64,000 nucleotides of DNA from Ruegeria_B marisflavi (GTDB taxonomy: Bacteria > Pseudomonadota > Alphaproteobacteria > Rhodobacterales > Rhodobacteraceae), in the NCBI RefSeq assembly GCF_025673445.1, contig NZ_JAOVQN010000011.1, positions 62,001-126,000 of the forward strand. Direction: 5' to 3'. A program made the translations under genes and the position numbers. The notes below the pieces were generated by a model. It had not been told where the DNA came from, did not search any database, and saw nothing but the letters and a program-made list of their open reading frames with translations. This document shows positions 33,187 through 41,682 of this stretch, piece by piece (within the stretch, counting starts at the first letter, position 1; each line of letters begins with the position of its first letter).

Positions 33187-35007
33187 TCAGTAACCGCTGT
33201 CCGTGGTCAGCACATAGTGACCCGGCTCGACCTCGTCATAACGCGACGGTTCCGGCACATAGCCGATCGGGTGGATCGGCGACGGGATCGGCTTGAAGTT
33301 CAGATCCTTCTCCGACTTCCGCTTTCTGGGATCGGCAATGGGAACCGCCTTCATCAAGGCCTGCGTATAGGGATGCTGCGGGTTCTCGAACACCCGCTCG
33401 CGCGTACCCAGCTCGACGATCCGGCCCAGATACATGACACCGACATTGTGGCTGACCCGTTCCACCACCGCCATATCATGGCTGATGAACAGATAGCTGA
33501 GGCCAAGATCGGCCTGCAATTCCATCATCAGGTTCAGCACCTGCGCCTGCACCGACACATCGAGCGCCGACACCGCCTCGTCCGCGACGATCAGCTTGGG
33601 GTTCAGCGCCAGCGCCCGGGCGATTGCGATCCGCTGCCGCTGACCGCCGGACATCTCATGCGGGTAACGACGCATGAAACTGCGCGGCAACTGCACCCGG
33701 TCGAACAGCGAGGCAACCCGGTCCACCAGCTCCGAGCCGCTGGCAACACCATAGTTGCGCATCGGTTCGGCCACCTGCTCCAGCAACTGCATCTGCGGAT
33801 TGAGCGAGGCGAACGGGTCCTGGAAGATCATCTGCATGTCCAGCCGCGCCTTGCGCAGCCCCGACTGGTCGAGCTTCACCACATCGACGCCGTCCAGATT
33901 GATCTCGCCCGCCATGGGTTCGACCAGACGCAAAATGGATCGCCCGGCGGATGATTTACCACAGCCCGATTCGCCCACAAGGCTCAGCGTCTGCCCCTTG
34001 TTGAGCGTAAAGGACACGTCCTCGACCGCGTGGACATTGGCAATCGTGCGGCGAAAGAACCCGCCCTTGACCGCGAAACGGGTTGTCAGCCCTTTGACCC
34101 GCAGCAGCGGCTTGTCGGTACCCAGGATCGGCTCGATCTTCTGATCCGCAACCCCCATCAGCTTCATCGGCTCGGGCGCGGCCTTGCCCCGCATTTCGCC
34201 CAGCTTCGGCACCGCCGCCAGCAGGGCCTTGGTATACTCGTGCTGCGGGTTCTCGAAGATTTCCTCGACGGTGCCTTCCTCGACCTTGTTGCCCCGAAAC
34301 ATGACTACCACGCGGTCCGCCATCTGGGCGACCACCGCCATGTCGTGGGTGATGAACATCACCGCCGTTCCGGTCTCGCGCTTGAGACGGTCCATCAATG
34401 CCAGGATCTCGGCCTGGATGGTCACGTCCAGCGCAGTCGTGGGTTCGTCCGCGATCAGCAGGCGCGGTCGGCACGCCATCGCCATGGCGATCACCACCCG
34501 TTGGCGCATCCCGCCGGACAATTCATGTGGATACTGTTTCAGTCGCCGCTCCGGTTCGGGAATGCGCACCTCTCTCAACAGTTCCAAGGCGCGTTTTTCC
34601 GCATCGGCCTGGCTGAGGCCGCGATGCACCCGCAGCCCCTCGGTCAATTGCCGGCCCACCGTGAAAACAGGGTTCAGCGCCGTCATCGGCTCCTGAAAGA
34701 TCATTCCGATCTCGTTGCCCCGGATGTCGCGCATCAGGTCCTGGTCGACCTTGGCCAGATCCACTTCGCCCCCGTCGCGGCGATCAAACAAAAGCTGTCC
34801 ACCGGCGATATCACCACCACCGAATTCGACAAGCCGCATCAGAGACAGCGACGAGACGGATTTGCCGGACCCTGATTCGCCGACGATGCACACGGTCTCG
34901 CCGGGACGCACCTCGAACGACACGTCTTCGACCCCCACAACCGGGCCATCCTTGGTCTGAAATTCGACTCTCAGTTTTCTGATCTGGGCAATAGGCTGAT
35001 CCAGCAC
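33187..35007 (-). CDS. fused DppD-DppF peptide ABC transporter ATPase
   Basis: Two ABC ATPase domains in one chain, about 606 residues, energising peptide uptake. Domain 1 has Walker A VGESGSGKS, signature LSGGMRQR and Walker B LLIADEPTTALD. Domain 2 has VGESGCGKSS, signature MSGGQRQR and LIVADEAVSALD, then the oligopeptide C-terminal segment ending near ENPQHPYTQALMKAVP. The frame opens at ATG 35070, but the GTG at 35007 has an AAGGGAG ribosome site and starts at the first conserved residues, so I prefer it. Divergent from dppABC. Confidence 0.92.
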   Translation of the reverse strand: MLDQPIAQIRKLRVEFQTKDGPVVGVEDVSFEVRPGETVCIVGESGSGKSVSSLSLMRLVEFGGGDIAGGQLLFDRRDGGEVDLAKVDQDLMRDIRGNEIGMIFQEPMTALNPVFTVGRQLTEGLRVHRGLSQADAEKRALELLREVRIPEPERRLKQYPHELSGGMRQRVVIAMAMACRPRLLIADEPTTALDVTIQAEILALMDRLKRETGTAVMFITHDMAVVAQMADRVVVMFRGNKVEEGTVEEIFENPQHEYTKALLAAVPKLGEMRGKAAPEPMKLMGVADQKIEPILGTDKPLLRVKGLTTRFAVKGGFFRRTIANVHAVEDVSFTLNKGQTLSLVGESGCGKSSAGRSILRLVEPMAGEINLDGVDVVKLDQSGLRKARLDMQMIFQDPFASLNPQMQLLEQVAEPMRNYGVASGSELVDRVASLFDRVQLPRSFMRRYPHEMSGGQRQRIAIARALALNPKLIVADEAVSALDVSVQAQVLNLMMELQADLGLSYLFISHDMAVVERVSHNVGVMYLGRIVELGTRERVFENPQHPYTQALMKAVPIADPRKRKSEKDLNFKPIPSPIHPIGYVPEPSRYDEVEPGHYVLTTDSGY

Positions 35008-35292
35008 GCGCGCGCTCCCTTTGGTCGCCTTATGTTTTTGTTTGCCAAACGCTACGGCTGTCGCTGGCAAAGAGTCAAACGCATTGACCGTTTTCCCAAC
35101 GGCAAGGCTTGCATTTTTTCAAAACTCTGTTTCGATACGCGACGTAACCGTTGTGGGGGAAGCAAACGACATTCGCGTAACGCGAGCTGTTTTTGGAATA
35201 ACTTCCAATATCTTACGCCCAGAACGGCAACACTAGAACCGCAGATCATGCGGAATAATCATGACACATCCGTGTCCAACAAGGAGTGTAAA
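35008..35292. promoter_or_regulatory. divergent control region between dppDF and dppA
   Basis: This 285-bp AT-richer gap must hold promoters for both arms of the peptide locus. Small inverted repeats are visible: CGCGTAACGCG near 35174 and GACAC-ATCC-GTGTC near 35263, the latter in the dppA leader. An AAGGAG ribosome site (35281-35286) precedes dppA. I could not pick a convincing -35/-10 pair. Confidence 0.4.
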
Positions 35293-36993
35293 ATGAAGAT
35301 CAAAACCCTACTTATGGGTGCGATTGCCTGCACCGCATTGGCCCCCGCGGCCTTTGCCGAGCGCGGCACCGACGGCAATGTCAGCATCATCTACTGGCAG
35401 GCCCCTTCGATCCTGAACCCGTTCCTGTCGGGCGGCACCAAGGACGTTGAATCGGCGTCGCTGGTCATCGAACCGCTGGCCCGCTACGACGAAAACGGCG
35501 GCATGGTGCCCTTCCTGGCCTCCGAGATTCCGACCGTCGAGAATGGCGGCGTCAGCGCCGATCTGACCTCGATCACCTGGAAGATCGCGCCCGGCATCAA
35601 GTGGTCGGATGGCAGCGCCTTTACCGCCCATGACGTGAAATTCACCGCCGACTACTGCATGCATCCCGAAGGCGGCTGCGCGCAGCTCACCAAGTTCGAG
35701 GGCGTGACCTCGGTCGAGGCGCTCGATGACATGACCGTCAAGGTCACGTTCGACAAGCCGACCCCGTTCCCCTATGGCCCCTTCGTGGGTGGCGAAAGCC
35801 CGATCATCCAGAAGGCCCAGTTCGAGAACTGCATGGGCGCCAAGGCCCCCGAATGCACCACCGAGAACTTTGGCCCGATCGGCACCGGCCCCTTTGTCGT
35901 CACCGAGTTCAAGCCGAACGACGTGATCACCATGAAGGCCAACGACAACTATCGTGACCCGGCCAAACCGGCCTTTGCCACGCTGACCTTCAAGGGCGGC
36001 GGCGATGCCACTGCGGCCGGTCGCGCCGTGATGGAAACCGGCGAGTTCGACTACGCCTGGAACCTGCAACTGGCGCCCGAGGTGATCCAGCAGATGCAGG
36101 CCGGTGGCAAGGGTACCCCGGTCGCGGGCTTCGGTCCGCTGGTCGAGCGTATCATGCTGAACCAGACCAACCCCTCGCCCGACCTGCCCGAAGGCGAGCG
36201 TTCGACCGCCAAGCATCCGCATCCCTTCCTTCAGGATCCGGCTGTCTACAAGGCAATGTCGATGGCCATCGACCGGCCGCTGCTGGTTGAGATCGGCTAT
36301 GGTCAGGCCGGCAAGGTCACCTGCAACTGGGTCCCGGCGCCTGCTGCCGTGAACTCGGACACCTTCACCTGCGACACTCAGGACATCGAAGGCGCCAAGA
36401 AGCTGCTGGATGATGCCGGCATCGTCGACAGCGACGGCGACGGCGTCCGCGAAAAGGACGGCGTGCCGCTGAAAGTGGTCTATCAGACCTCGACCAACGC
36501 CGTGCGTCAGGACTTCCAGGCTCTGATCAAGGAGTGGTGGGCCGAGATCGGTATCGAATCCGAACTGCGCAACATCAACGCATCGGTTTTCTTCGGTGGG
36601 GACCCGGGCTCGCCCGACACCTTCCAGAAGTTCTATGCCGACGTGGAAATGTACGCCAACACCTTCAACGGCACCGACCCGCAGTCGTACCTGGCCAACG
36701 GCCTGTGCGACAAGGCGCCCAAGCCGGAAAGCCAGTGGCAGGGTGAGAACATCAGCCGCTTCTGCAACGAAGAGTACGACGCGCTGCATGCCGAGCTGAC
36801 CAAGACCGCCGGTGCCGATGCACGTGCGGAAATTGCCAAGCGCCTGAACGACATCATGGTCGAAAACGGCGGCATGATCCCGCTGGTGCATCGTGGCCGT
36901 CTGTCGGCTCATTCCAACACGCTGGGCGGCGTCGTCCTGAACGTGTGGGACAGCGAGCTGTGGAACGTAGCCGACTGGCACCGCATCAAGTAA
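35293..36993 (+). CDS. dppA: peptide ABC transporter periplasmic binding protein
   Basis: A solute-binding protein of the SBP_bac_5 (DppA/OppA) family, 566 residues. The signal peptide is MKIKTLLMGAIACTALAPAA ending FA, with mature N-terminus near ERGTDGNVSI. Family landmarks are IIYWQAPSILNPFLSGGTKD, WKIAPGIKWSDGSAFTAHDV and the GPIGTGPFVVTEFKPNDVI region. It probably binds peptides or N-acylated amino acids, judged by the adjacent hydrolases. The ATG at 35293 has AAGGAG six bases upstream; the longer open frame to 35032 is not conserved. Confidence 0.93.
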   Translation: MKIKTLLMGAIACTALAPAAFAERGTDGNVSIIYWQAPSILNPFLSGGTKDVESASLVIEPLARYDENGGMVPFLASEIPTVENGGVSADLTSITWKIAPGIKWSDGSAFTAHDVKFTADYCMHPEGGCAQLTKFEGVTSVEALDDMTVKVTFDKPTPFPYGPFVGGESPIIQKAQFENCMGAKAPECTTENFGPIGTGPFVVTEFKPNDVITMKANDNYRDPAKPAFATLTFKGGGDATAAGRAVMETGEFDYAWNLQLAPEVIQQMQAGGKGTPVAGFGPLVERIMLNQTNPSPDLPEGERSTAKHPHPFLQDPAVYKAMSMAIDRPLLVEIGYGQAGKVTCNWVPAPAAVNSDTFTCDTQDIEGAKKLLDDAGIVDSDGDGVREKDGVPLKVVYQTSTNAVRQDFQALIKEWWAEIGIESELRNINASVFFGGDPGSPDTFQKFYADVEMYANTFNGTDPQSYLANGLCDKAPKPESQWQGENISRFCNEEYDALHAELTKTAGADARAEIAKRLNDIMVENGGMIPLVHRGRLSAHSNTLGGVVLNVWDSELWNVADWHRIK

Positions 36994-37007
36994 GGCCAAC
37001 ACATTCC

Positions 37008-37040
37008 TGCCGCGTCCCGATCCATGATCGGGGCGCGGCA
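37008..37040 (+). other. intercistronic hairpin between dppA and dppB
   Basis: TGCCGCG-T-CCCGAT pairs with ATCGGG-G-CGCGGCA around a CCATG loop: a 14-bp stem including one T-G pair. No T-run follows, so it is more likely an mRNA-stabilising or partial-termination element than a full terminator. Such hairpins commonly raise binding-protein mRNA over permease mRNA. Confidence 0.7.
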
Positions 37041-37088
37041 ATTGGCATCTGACCCAACAAAAAGACTCGTAAACAAAGGCGCACCTGA

Positions 37089-38096
37089 ATGCTGACCTTC
37101 ACCATCCGCCGTCTGGTTCTGGCAATCCCGACGCTTTTGTTCATCAGTCTTGTCATCTTCCTGCTGCTGGAACTCGCCCCGGGCGACCCGATGGCCCAGG
37201 TGCCGCTGACGGTTCCGCCCGAGGTCAAGGAAAAGATGCGCGAGGCGCTCGGCCTCGGCCAGCCGATGCATATCCGGTTCTGGAAATGGATCGTGCAGTT
37301 CTTCTGGATCGAGCCGCAGGTGCTGATCGACTATTACTTCGGCACATCCTTCTCCGAGGGCAAGTTGCGGGTGATCTCGTGGCAGACCCGCTCGCCGGTG
37401 ATGGATATCGTGGTGCAACGCATCCCGCAGACCCTGTGGGTGGTCGGCACGGCCTATGTGGTGGCCATCATCATCGCCCTGCCCATCGGTATCTATTCCG
37501 CCTACCGGCAATACAGCTGGTTCGACCAGCTCGGCACCTTTGTCTCGATGGTGGGCTTCTCGGTGCCGCCTTTCTTCTCGGGCGTGCTGGTGATCGTGAT
37601 CTTCTCGGTACAGCTGGGCTGGTTCCCGTCCATCTATGACACAACCCATGTGGTCAACAGTTGGGACAGTTTCGTCTATCAGCTCAAACAGATGATCATG
37701 CCGGTCATGGTTCTGGCCTTGCAGATCACCGCGCAGCTTTCCCGCTTCATGCGCGCCTCGATGCTGGACAACCTGAACCAGGACTATGTCCGCACCGCCC
37801 GCGCCAAGGGGCTCAGCGAATATGTCGTCGTGATGGTTCACGTGCTGCGGAACTCGATGATCCCGGTGGTGACCGTGATTGCGCTGGGCATCCCGTCGAT
37901 CTTTGGCGGCGCCATCATCACCGAGCAGGTGTTCAAGGTGAACGGCATCGGCCAACTGCTGATCGGCGCGCTCCAGGCCAATGACCTGCCGATGGTTCAG
38001 ACGCTGACCTTTATCTTTGCCGTGCTGATCGTCCTCTTCAACCTGATCGCCGACGTTCTTTACGGCATCCTTGACCCGCGGATCCGCTATGACTGA
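37089..38096 (+). CDS. dppB: peptide ABC transporter permease DppB
   Basis: Inner membrane permease of 335 residues, BPD_transp_1 family. A first helix (RRLVLAIPTLLFISLVIFLL) is followed by the periplasmic domain, here extended (WFWKWIV-type segment near 75-110), and five further helices from about 115. The cytoplasmic EAA loop is visible in DYVRTARAKGLSEYVVVMVH. The gene ends overlapping dppC by 8 bp. Confidence 0.95.
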   Translation: MLTFTIRRLVLAIPTLLFISLVIFLLLELAPGDPMAQVPLTVPPEVKEKMREALGLGQPMHIRFWKWIVQFFWIEPQVLIDYYFGTSFSEGKLRVISWQTRSPVMDIVVQRIPQTLWVVGTAYVVAIIIALPIGIYSAYRQYSWFDQLGTFVSMVGFSVPPFFSGVLVIVIFSVQLGWFPSIYDTTHVVNSWDSFVYQLKQMIMPVMVLALQITAQLSRFMRASMLDNLNQDYVRTARAKGLSEYVVVMVHVLRNSMIPVVTVIALGIPSIFGGAIITEQVFKVNGIGQLLIGALQANDLPMVQTLTFIFAVLIVLFNLIADVLYGILDPRIRYD

Positions 38097-39000
38097 GTTG
38101 AGCCAACCCCAACCCACCAAACCGCCGCGCAGCCAGTGGTTCGACGTGTGGGACCAGTTCAAGCACCACAAGGGTGCCATGATAGGGGCGACCCTGTTCT
38201 TCCTGATCGTGGCCGCTGTGTATCTTGGTCCTTACCTTTGGGATATCGACCCAACCAAGACCGCGATCCGGGAACGCAACCAGGGGCCCAGCCTGGCCCA
38301 CCCCTTTGGCACCGATCAGCTGGGGCGCGACCTGCTGGCCCGGATGATGGCGGGCGGCGCGACCTCGGTTTCGGTGGGGATCACCGCGATGTTGCTGTCG
38401 TTGTTCCTCGGCTCGTTCGTGGGTGTCCTAGCCGGGTTTTTCCGCAAGCTCGACGGACCGCTGATGCGCCTGACCGACCTGTTCCTCGCCCTGCCCCTGC
38501 TGCCGCTGCTGCTGGTCATGATGCTGCTGTTCCGCGAGCCGTTGAACGCGGCCTTCGGCCTGGAGCGGGGGATATTCATCCTTATCGTGTCGGCCATCGG
38601 CATTACCTCATGGATGCCCACCGCGCGGATCGTGCGCGGCGATGTGCTGGCGCTGAAAGAGCGTGAATTCGTGCTCGCGGCCCGCTCGATCGGCACCACG
38701 AACACGCGGCTGATCACTCGGCATATCCTGCCCAACGTGCTGTCGCCGATCATGGTGTCGGCCACGCTGGGCATCGCCACCGCGATCATCACCGAAAGCG
38801 CGCTCAGCTTCCTGGGCCTGGGCTTCCCGCCCGACTTCCCGACCTGGGGGCGGTTGTTGTTCGATGGCGTCGACTATCTGCAACAATTCCCCGAACGGGT
38901 GATCTGGCCCGGTATGGCGATCTCGCTGACCGTGCTCAGCGTCAACTATCTGGGCGATGGTCTGCGCGACGCGCTCGACCCGCGCATCCGGGGCCGCTGA
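38089..39000 (+). CDS. dppC: peptide ABC transporter permease DppC
   Basis: Second permease, 303 residues from ATG 38089. An N-terminal DppC-type segment (WFDVWDQFKHHKGAMIGATL) is followed by HPFGTDQLGRDLLARMMAGG, typical of this subfamily, then six helices and the EAA loop EFVLAARSIGTTNTRLITRH. The C-terminal GDGLRDALDPRIRGR is characteristic. A strong terminator follows 22 bp after the stop. Confidence 0.95.
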   Translation: MTELSQPQPTKPPRSQWFDVWDQFKHHKGAMIGATLFFLIVAAVYLGPYLWDIDPTKTAIRERNQGPSLAHPFGTDQLGRDLLARMMAGGATSVSVGITAMLLSLFLGSFVGVLAGFFRKLDGPLMRLTDLFLALPLLPLLLVMMLLFREPLNAAFGLERGIFILIVSAIGITSWMPTARIVRGDVLALKEREFVLAARSIGTTNTRLITRHILPNVLSPIMVSATLGIATAIITESALSFLGLGFPPDFPTWGRLLFDGVDYLQQFPERVIWPGMAISLTVLSVNYLGDGLRDALDPRIRGR

Positions 39001-39022
39001 GGCGAAAAAAGAACAAAGAACA

Positions 39023-39050
39023 GGCCGCTCCGATCAGGAGCGGCCTTTTT
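39023..39050 (+). terminator. intrinsic terminator of dppABC
   Basis: GGCCGCTCC (39023-39031) and GGAGCGGCC (39037-39045) form a perfect 9-bp stem with a GATCA loop, followed directly by TTTTT. Confidence 0.92.
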
Positions 39051-39209
39051 GTTTCGCCCAACCAGAATGGCCGGAATAGCATCTTCGATGCCCCCCTTCA
39101 TTCAGGACAGTATCCCGCCCCTGAACACCAGAACACATTCGGATACGCTTGATTGTCACCGCTTACCGCTTCATCTGGGAAAATATTCTCAATTCCCCGT
39201 GAGGCTTCC

Positions 39210-40280
39210 ATGTTCGAGTCCCTTGGTTTCGAAGAGACCACCGCAAAAGAGATCAGCGTTCTTCTGGGCCTGACCCTGGGCGTCCTGTTTGGCCTCCTGG
39301 CCGAGCGGACGCGGTTCTGTTTCCGCCGCGCCGTAGTGGGCGAGGATGCGCGTCAGGCCGCCGGTGTCTGGTTCACCGCACTCGCCGTTGCGATCCTGGG
39401 TACTCAGGCCGCCGTGGCGGTCGGGCTGATCGGCTTTGCCGACCATCGCCTGCTCGCCTCGGACCTGCCGATTCTGGCGGTGGTGCTCGGCGGGCTGATG
39501 TTCGGCGCCGGCATGGTGCTGACACGCGGCTGCGTCTCGCGTCTGACCGTGCTGGGCGGCACCGGCAACCTGCGGGCGCTGACGGTGCTTTTGGTCTTTG
39601 CCGTGGTGGCCCATGCGATGCTCAAGGGCGTGCTGGCGCCGCTGCGCACCAGCCTTGGCGCTGTGACCGTCGATCTGGGCGAGACCGTATCGCTGGCGGC
39701 CCTGCCCGGGGGTGCTGCGCTCTGGACCGCCGCGCTGGCGCTGGCCGCGCTGCTGATCGCCGCGCGCTCGGGCAATCGGGCGCTCCCCTTGCTGGGCGCG
39801 GCCCTGATCGGCCTGCTGGTGCCGCTGGGCTGGGTCGGCACCGGCTATGTCCTCTTTGACGAGTTTGACCCCATCGCGATGGAGAGCCTCTCCTTCACCG
39901 CCCCTGCCGCCGACACGCTGTTCTACACCATCGCCTCGACCTCGATCGCGCCCGGTTTCGGCACCGGGCTGGTGGGCGGCGTTCTGCTCGGCGCGCTCGT
40001 GGCAGCGCTGCTGTTCGGCAGCTTCCGCTGGCAGAGCTTTGACAGCCCGCGCCAGACCGGTCGCTATCTGGCCGGGGCCGCGCTGATGGGCATGGGCGGC
40101 GTGCTGGCGGGCGGCTGCACCCTGGGCGCCGGTCTGGCCGGTGTCCCCACGCTCAGCCTCGCCGCGATCCTTGCGCTCGCCGCTGTCGCGCTGGGGGCCA
40201 GGCTGACCGATGCAATCATTCGAGGCGCCGACGGATTCGCCGCACCGACCACCACACGCCCGCCACAACCGGCAGAGTGA
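39210..40280 (+). CDS. YeeE/YedE family sulfur-compound transporter
   Basis: A polytopic membrane protein of 356 residues with about nine to ten helices, family DUF395 (YeeE/TsuA), which imports thiosulfate or related sulfur species. Conserved cysteine loops are visible: RTRFCFRRAVVGED (about 32-45), LTRGCVSRLTVLGGTGNLR (about 110) and LAGGCTLGAGLAGVPT (about 310). The ATG at 39210 was preferred to an upstream start at 39153. Its 3' end overlaps the convergent DUF3422 gene by 65 bp. Confidence 0.85.
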   Translation: MFESLGFEETTAKEISVLLGLTLGVLFGLLAERTRFCFRRAVVGEDARQAAGVWFTALAVAILGTQAAVAVGLIGFADHRLLASDLPILAVVLGGLMFGAGMVLTRGCVSRLTVLGGTGNLRALTVLLVFAVVAHAMLKGVLAPLRTSLGAVTVDLGETVSLAALPGGAALWTAALALAALLIAARSGNRALPLLGAALIGLLVPLGWVGTGYVLFDEFDPIAMESLSFTAPAADTLFYTIASTSIAPGFGTGLVGGVLLGALVAALLFGSFRWQSFDSPRQTGRYLAGAALMGMGGVLAGGCTLGAGLAGVPTLSLAAILALAAVALGARLTDAIIRGADGFAAPTTTRPPQPAE

Positions 40281-41493
40281 CAGCAGCGGTCAGCATCCCC
40301 TTGCTGACCCCCAAGCCGGTCAAAGGATAGAGCAGGTACCCCGCCAGCGACACCGCGTAATAGCTGATCGCCACCACTGACAGCCCCTCGACCGTGTGTT
40401 GCAGGCGCAGGGCCATGTCGGCGCGGCGGTCCATGCTTTCCAGCAGCGCCTGGTTCTGGGCGCTGCGTTCCACATCGACCCGGGTGCGCAGCAGGTCGCC
40501 TGCCCGGATCGCCCGATCCGACAACCGCTTCAACCGCTGTTCGGTAGATTTCACCGTCCGCATCGCGGGCTCGTACCGGCGCAGCATGAAATCGGCAAAA
40601 GTCTGGCGCCCGCCAAACCGCTCCTCGCGCAGCGACTGGATGCGCTGCCCGACAATCGCCTCATAGGCCCCGGTCGCGCCGAAGCGGAACTCGGACCGCG
40701 CCGCCATGGTTTCCAGCTCGGCCGAGGTGGACAGGAGCAGCGGCAACAGCTCCTCGGCCCGGTGGTTGTCGTCCGACATCTCAACCGTCAGCTCGGTCAG
40801 CCGCGCGTCAAGCTGGCCCAGCTGCGGCGCCAGATCCTTGATCCGGGCAAACCCCAGCATCGACATCGCCTTATAGGTCTCGATCTCGCATAATCGCTGG
40901 ATCACCCGCCCGATCCGGCGCTCGCCGGTGTCCGGCGCAACAAAGATGGCAAAGCGCATATGCCCCGCCGGGTCGATGCGAAAATCGCCCGCCGCAACCG
41001 CCGCACGATCCAGCACATGCGCCACGGCCAGGCTTTCGGGCACGAACCAGTCGGCCAAAAGCTCGCGGATCTCATCTTCCGATGGCCTTTCGACCACCCG
41101 CACCAGGGCGGATGTCACCCGCTGCCCCGGTGCGGCATGCAGCCAGTCGGGCGGAAACACCTCGAAATCCACCGGGTTGAAGGCCCGCTCGCTGACCCCG
41201 TTGGCAAAGGCGGTATAGGTCACGAACTCGGTATGGCTTTCCCATTTCAGCCAATGCCGCCCGATCTGCCCGGCGTAATGGGTCGCATCCGGTTGCGGGT
41301 GCGGCGCGCCGTGACGGTCAAGCAGGTCGATCAGATGCGCCCGGTCCAGGTTGCGATCCCGCGCGGCGGCGACGCCCGGTTGCTTGATGGCCAGATAGGC
41401 CACGGTACAGGGCGCGTCCGAGACGGGAAACGGACGTGCATGCAACTCGTTGGCCAGCGCAAAGCGCAAGGGATGGTCCTGAATGGGCGTCAT
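40216..41493 (-). CDS. DUF3422 family protein with C-terminal membrane helices
   Basis: A 425-residue protein matching DUF3422, found in many proteobacteria and of unknown function. It starts MTPIQDHPLRFALANELHAR, a strongly conserved family N-terminus. The middle is helical and coiled-coil prone, with DRAIRAGDLLRTRVDVERSA around 330-350. Two hydrophobic helices lie near the C-terminus (AISYYAVSLAGYLLYPLTGL and GMLTAAVTLPVVAGVWW). A GGAG site upstream supports ATG 41493 over 41535. This topology resembles CorA-like membrane proteins, but that is only a resemblance. Confidence 0.82.
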   Translation of the reverse strand: MTPIQDHPLRFALANELHARPFPVSDAPCTVAYLAIKQPGVAAARDRNLDRAHLIDLLDRHGAPHPQPDATHYAGQIGRHWLKWESHTEFVTYTAFANGVSERAFNPVDFEVFPPDWLHAAPGQRVTSALVRVVERPSEDEIRELLADWFVPESLAVAHVLDRAAVAAGDFRIDPAGHMRFAIFVAPDTGERRIGRVIQRLCEIETYKAMSMLGFARIKDLAPQLGQLDARLTELTVEMSDDNHRAEELLPLLLSTSAELETMAARSEFRFGATGAYEAIVGQRIQSLREERFGGRQTFADFMLRRYEPAMRTVKSTEQRLKRLSDRAIRAGDLLRTRVDVERSAQNQALLESMDRRADMALRLQHTVEGLSVVAISYYAVSLAGYLLYPLTGLGVSKGMLTAAVTLPVVAGVWWSVRRIRRRLE

Positions 41494-41635
41494 AGGGGGC
41501 TCCGGTTTCCGCGCACTATATCCGCTCACAGACAAACGGCAAATATTTATTTATTTCAGCTAGTTACGGGATACATTGGCATACATCCCGCCGCTCGGGC
41601 GCAAAACCCGCCGCGCGGCGGAGGCCCAGAAACGA

Positions 41636-41662
41636 AAAGGGGCGCCGCATGGACACCCCTTT
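41636..41662 (-). terminator. probable terminator of pntAB
   Basis: AAAGGGG (41636-41642) pairs with CCCCTTT (41656-41662) around a 13-base loop. On the minus strand the stem is followed by TCGTTTC, 21 bp after the pntB stop. The T-run is short, so efficiency is uncertain. Confidence 0.5.
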
Positions 41663-41682
41663 CCCCAATTGTTTGAGCCGGG

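Noticed and set aside
35308..37041. Minus-strand open frame of 577 codons opposite dppA
   Set aside because: dppA has a signal peptide, a ribosome site and full family length on the plus strand; the antisense product shows no domain.
36909..38180. Minus-strand open frame of 423 codons, very rich in Asp and His
   Set aside because: It is antisense to dppB; the composition mirrors hydrophobic codons read backwards, not a metal-binding protein.
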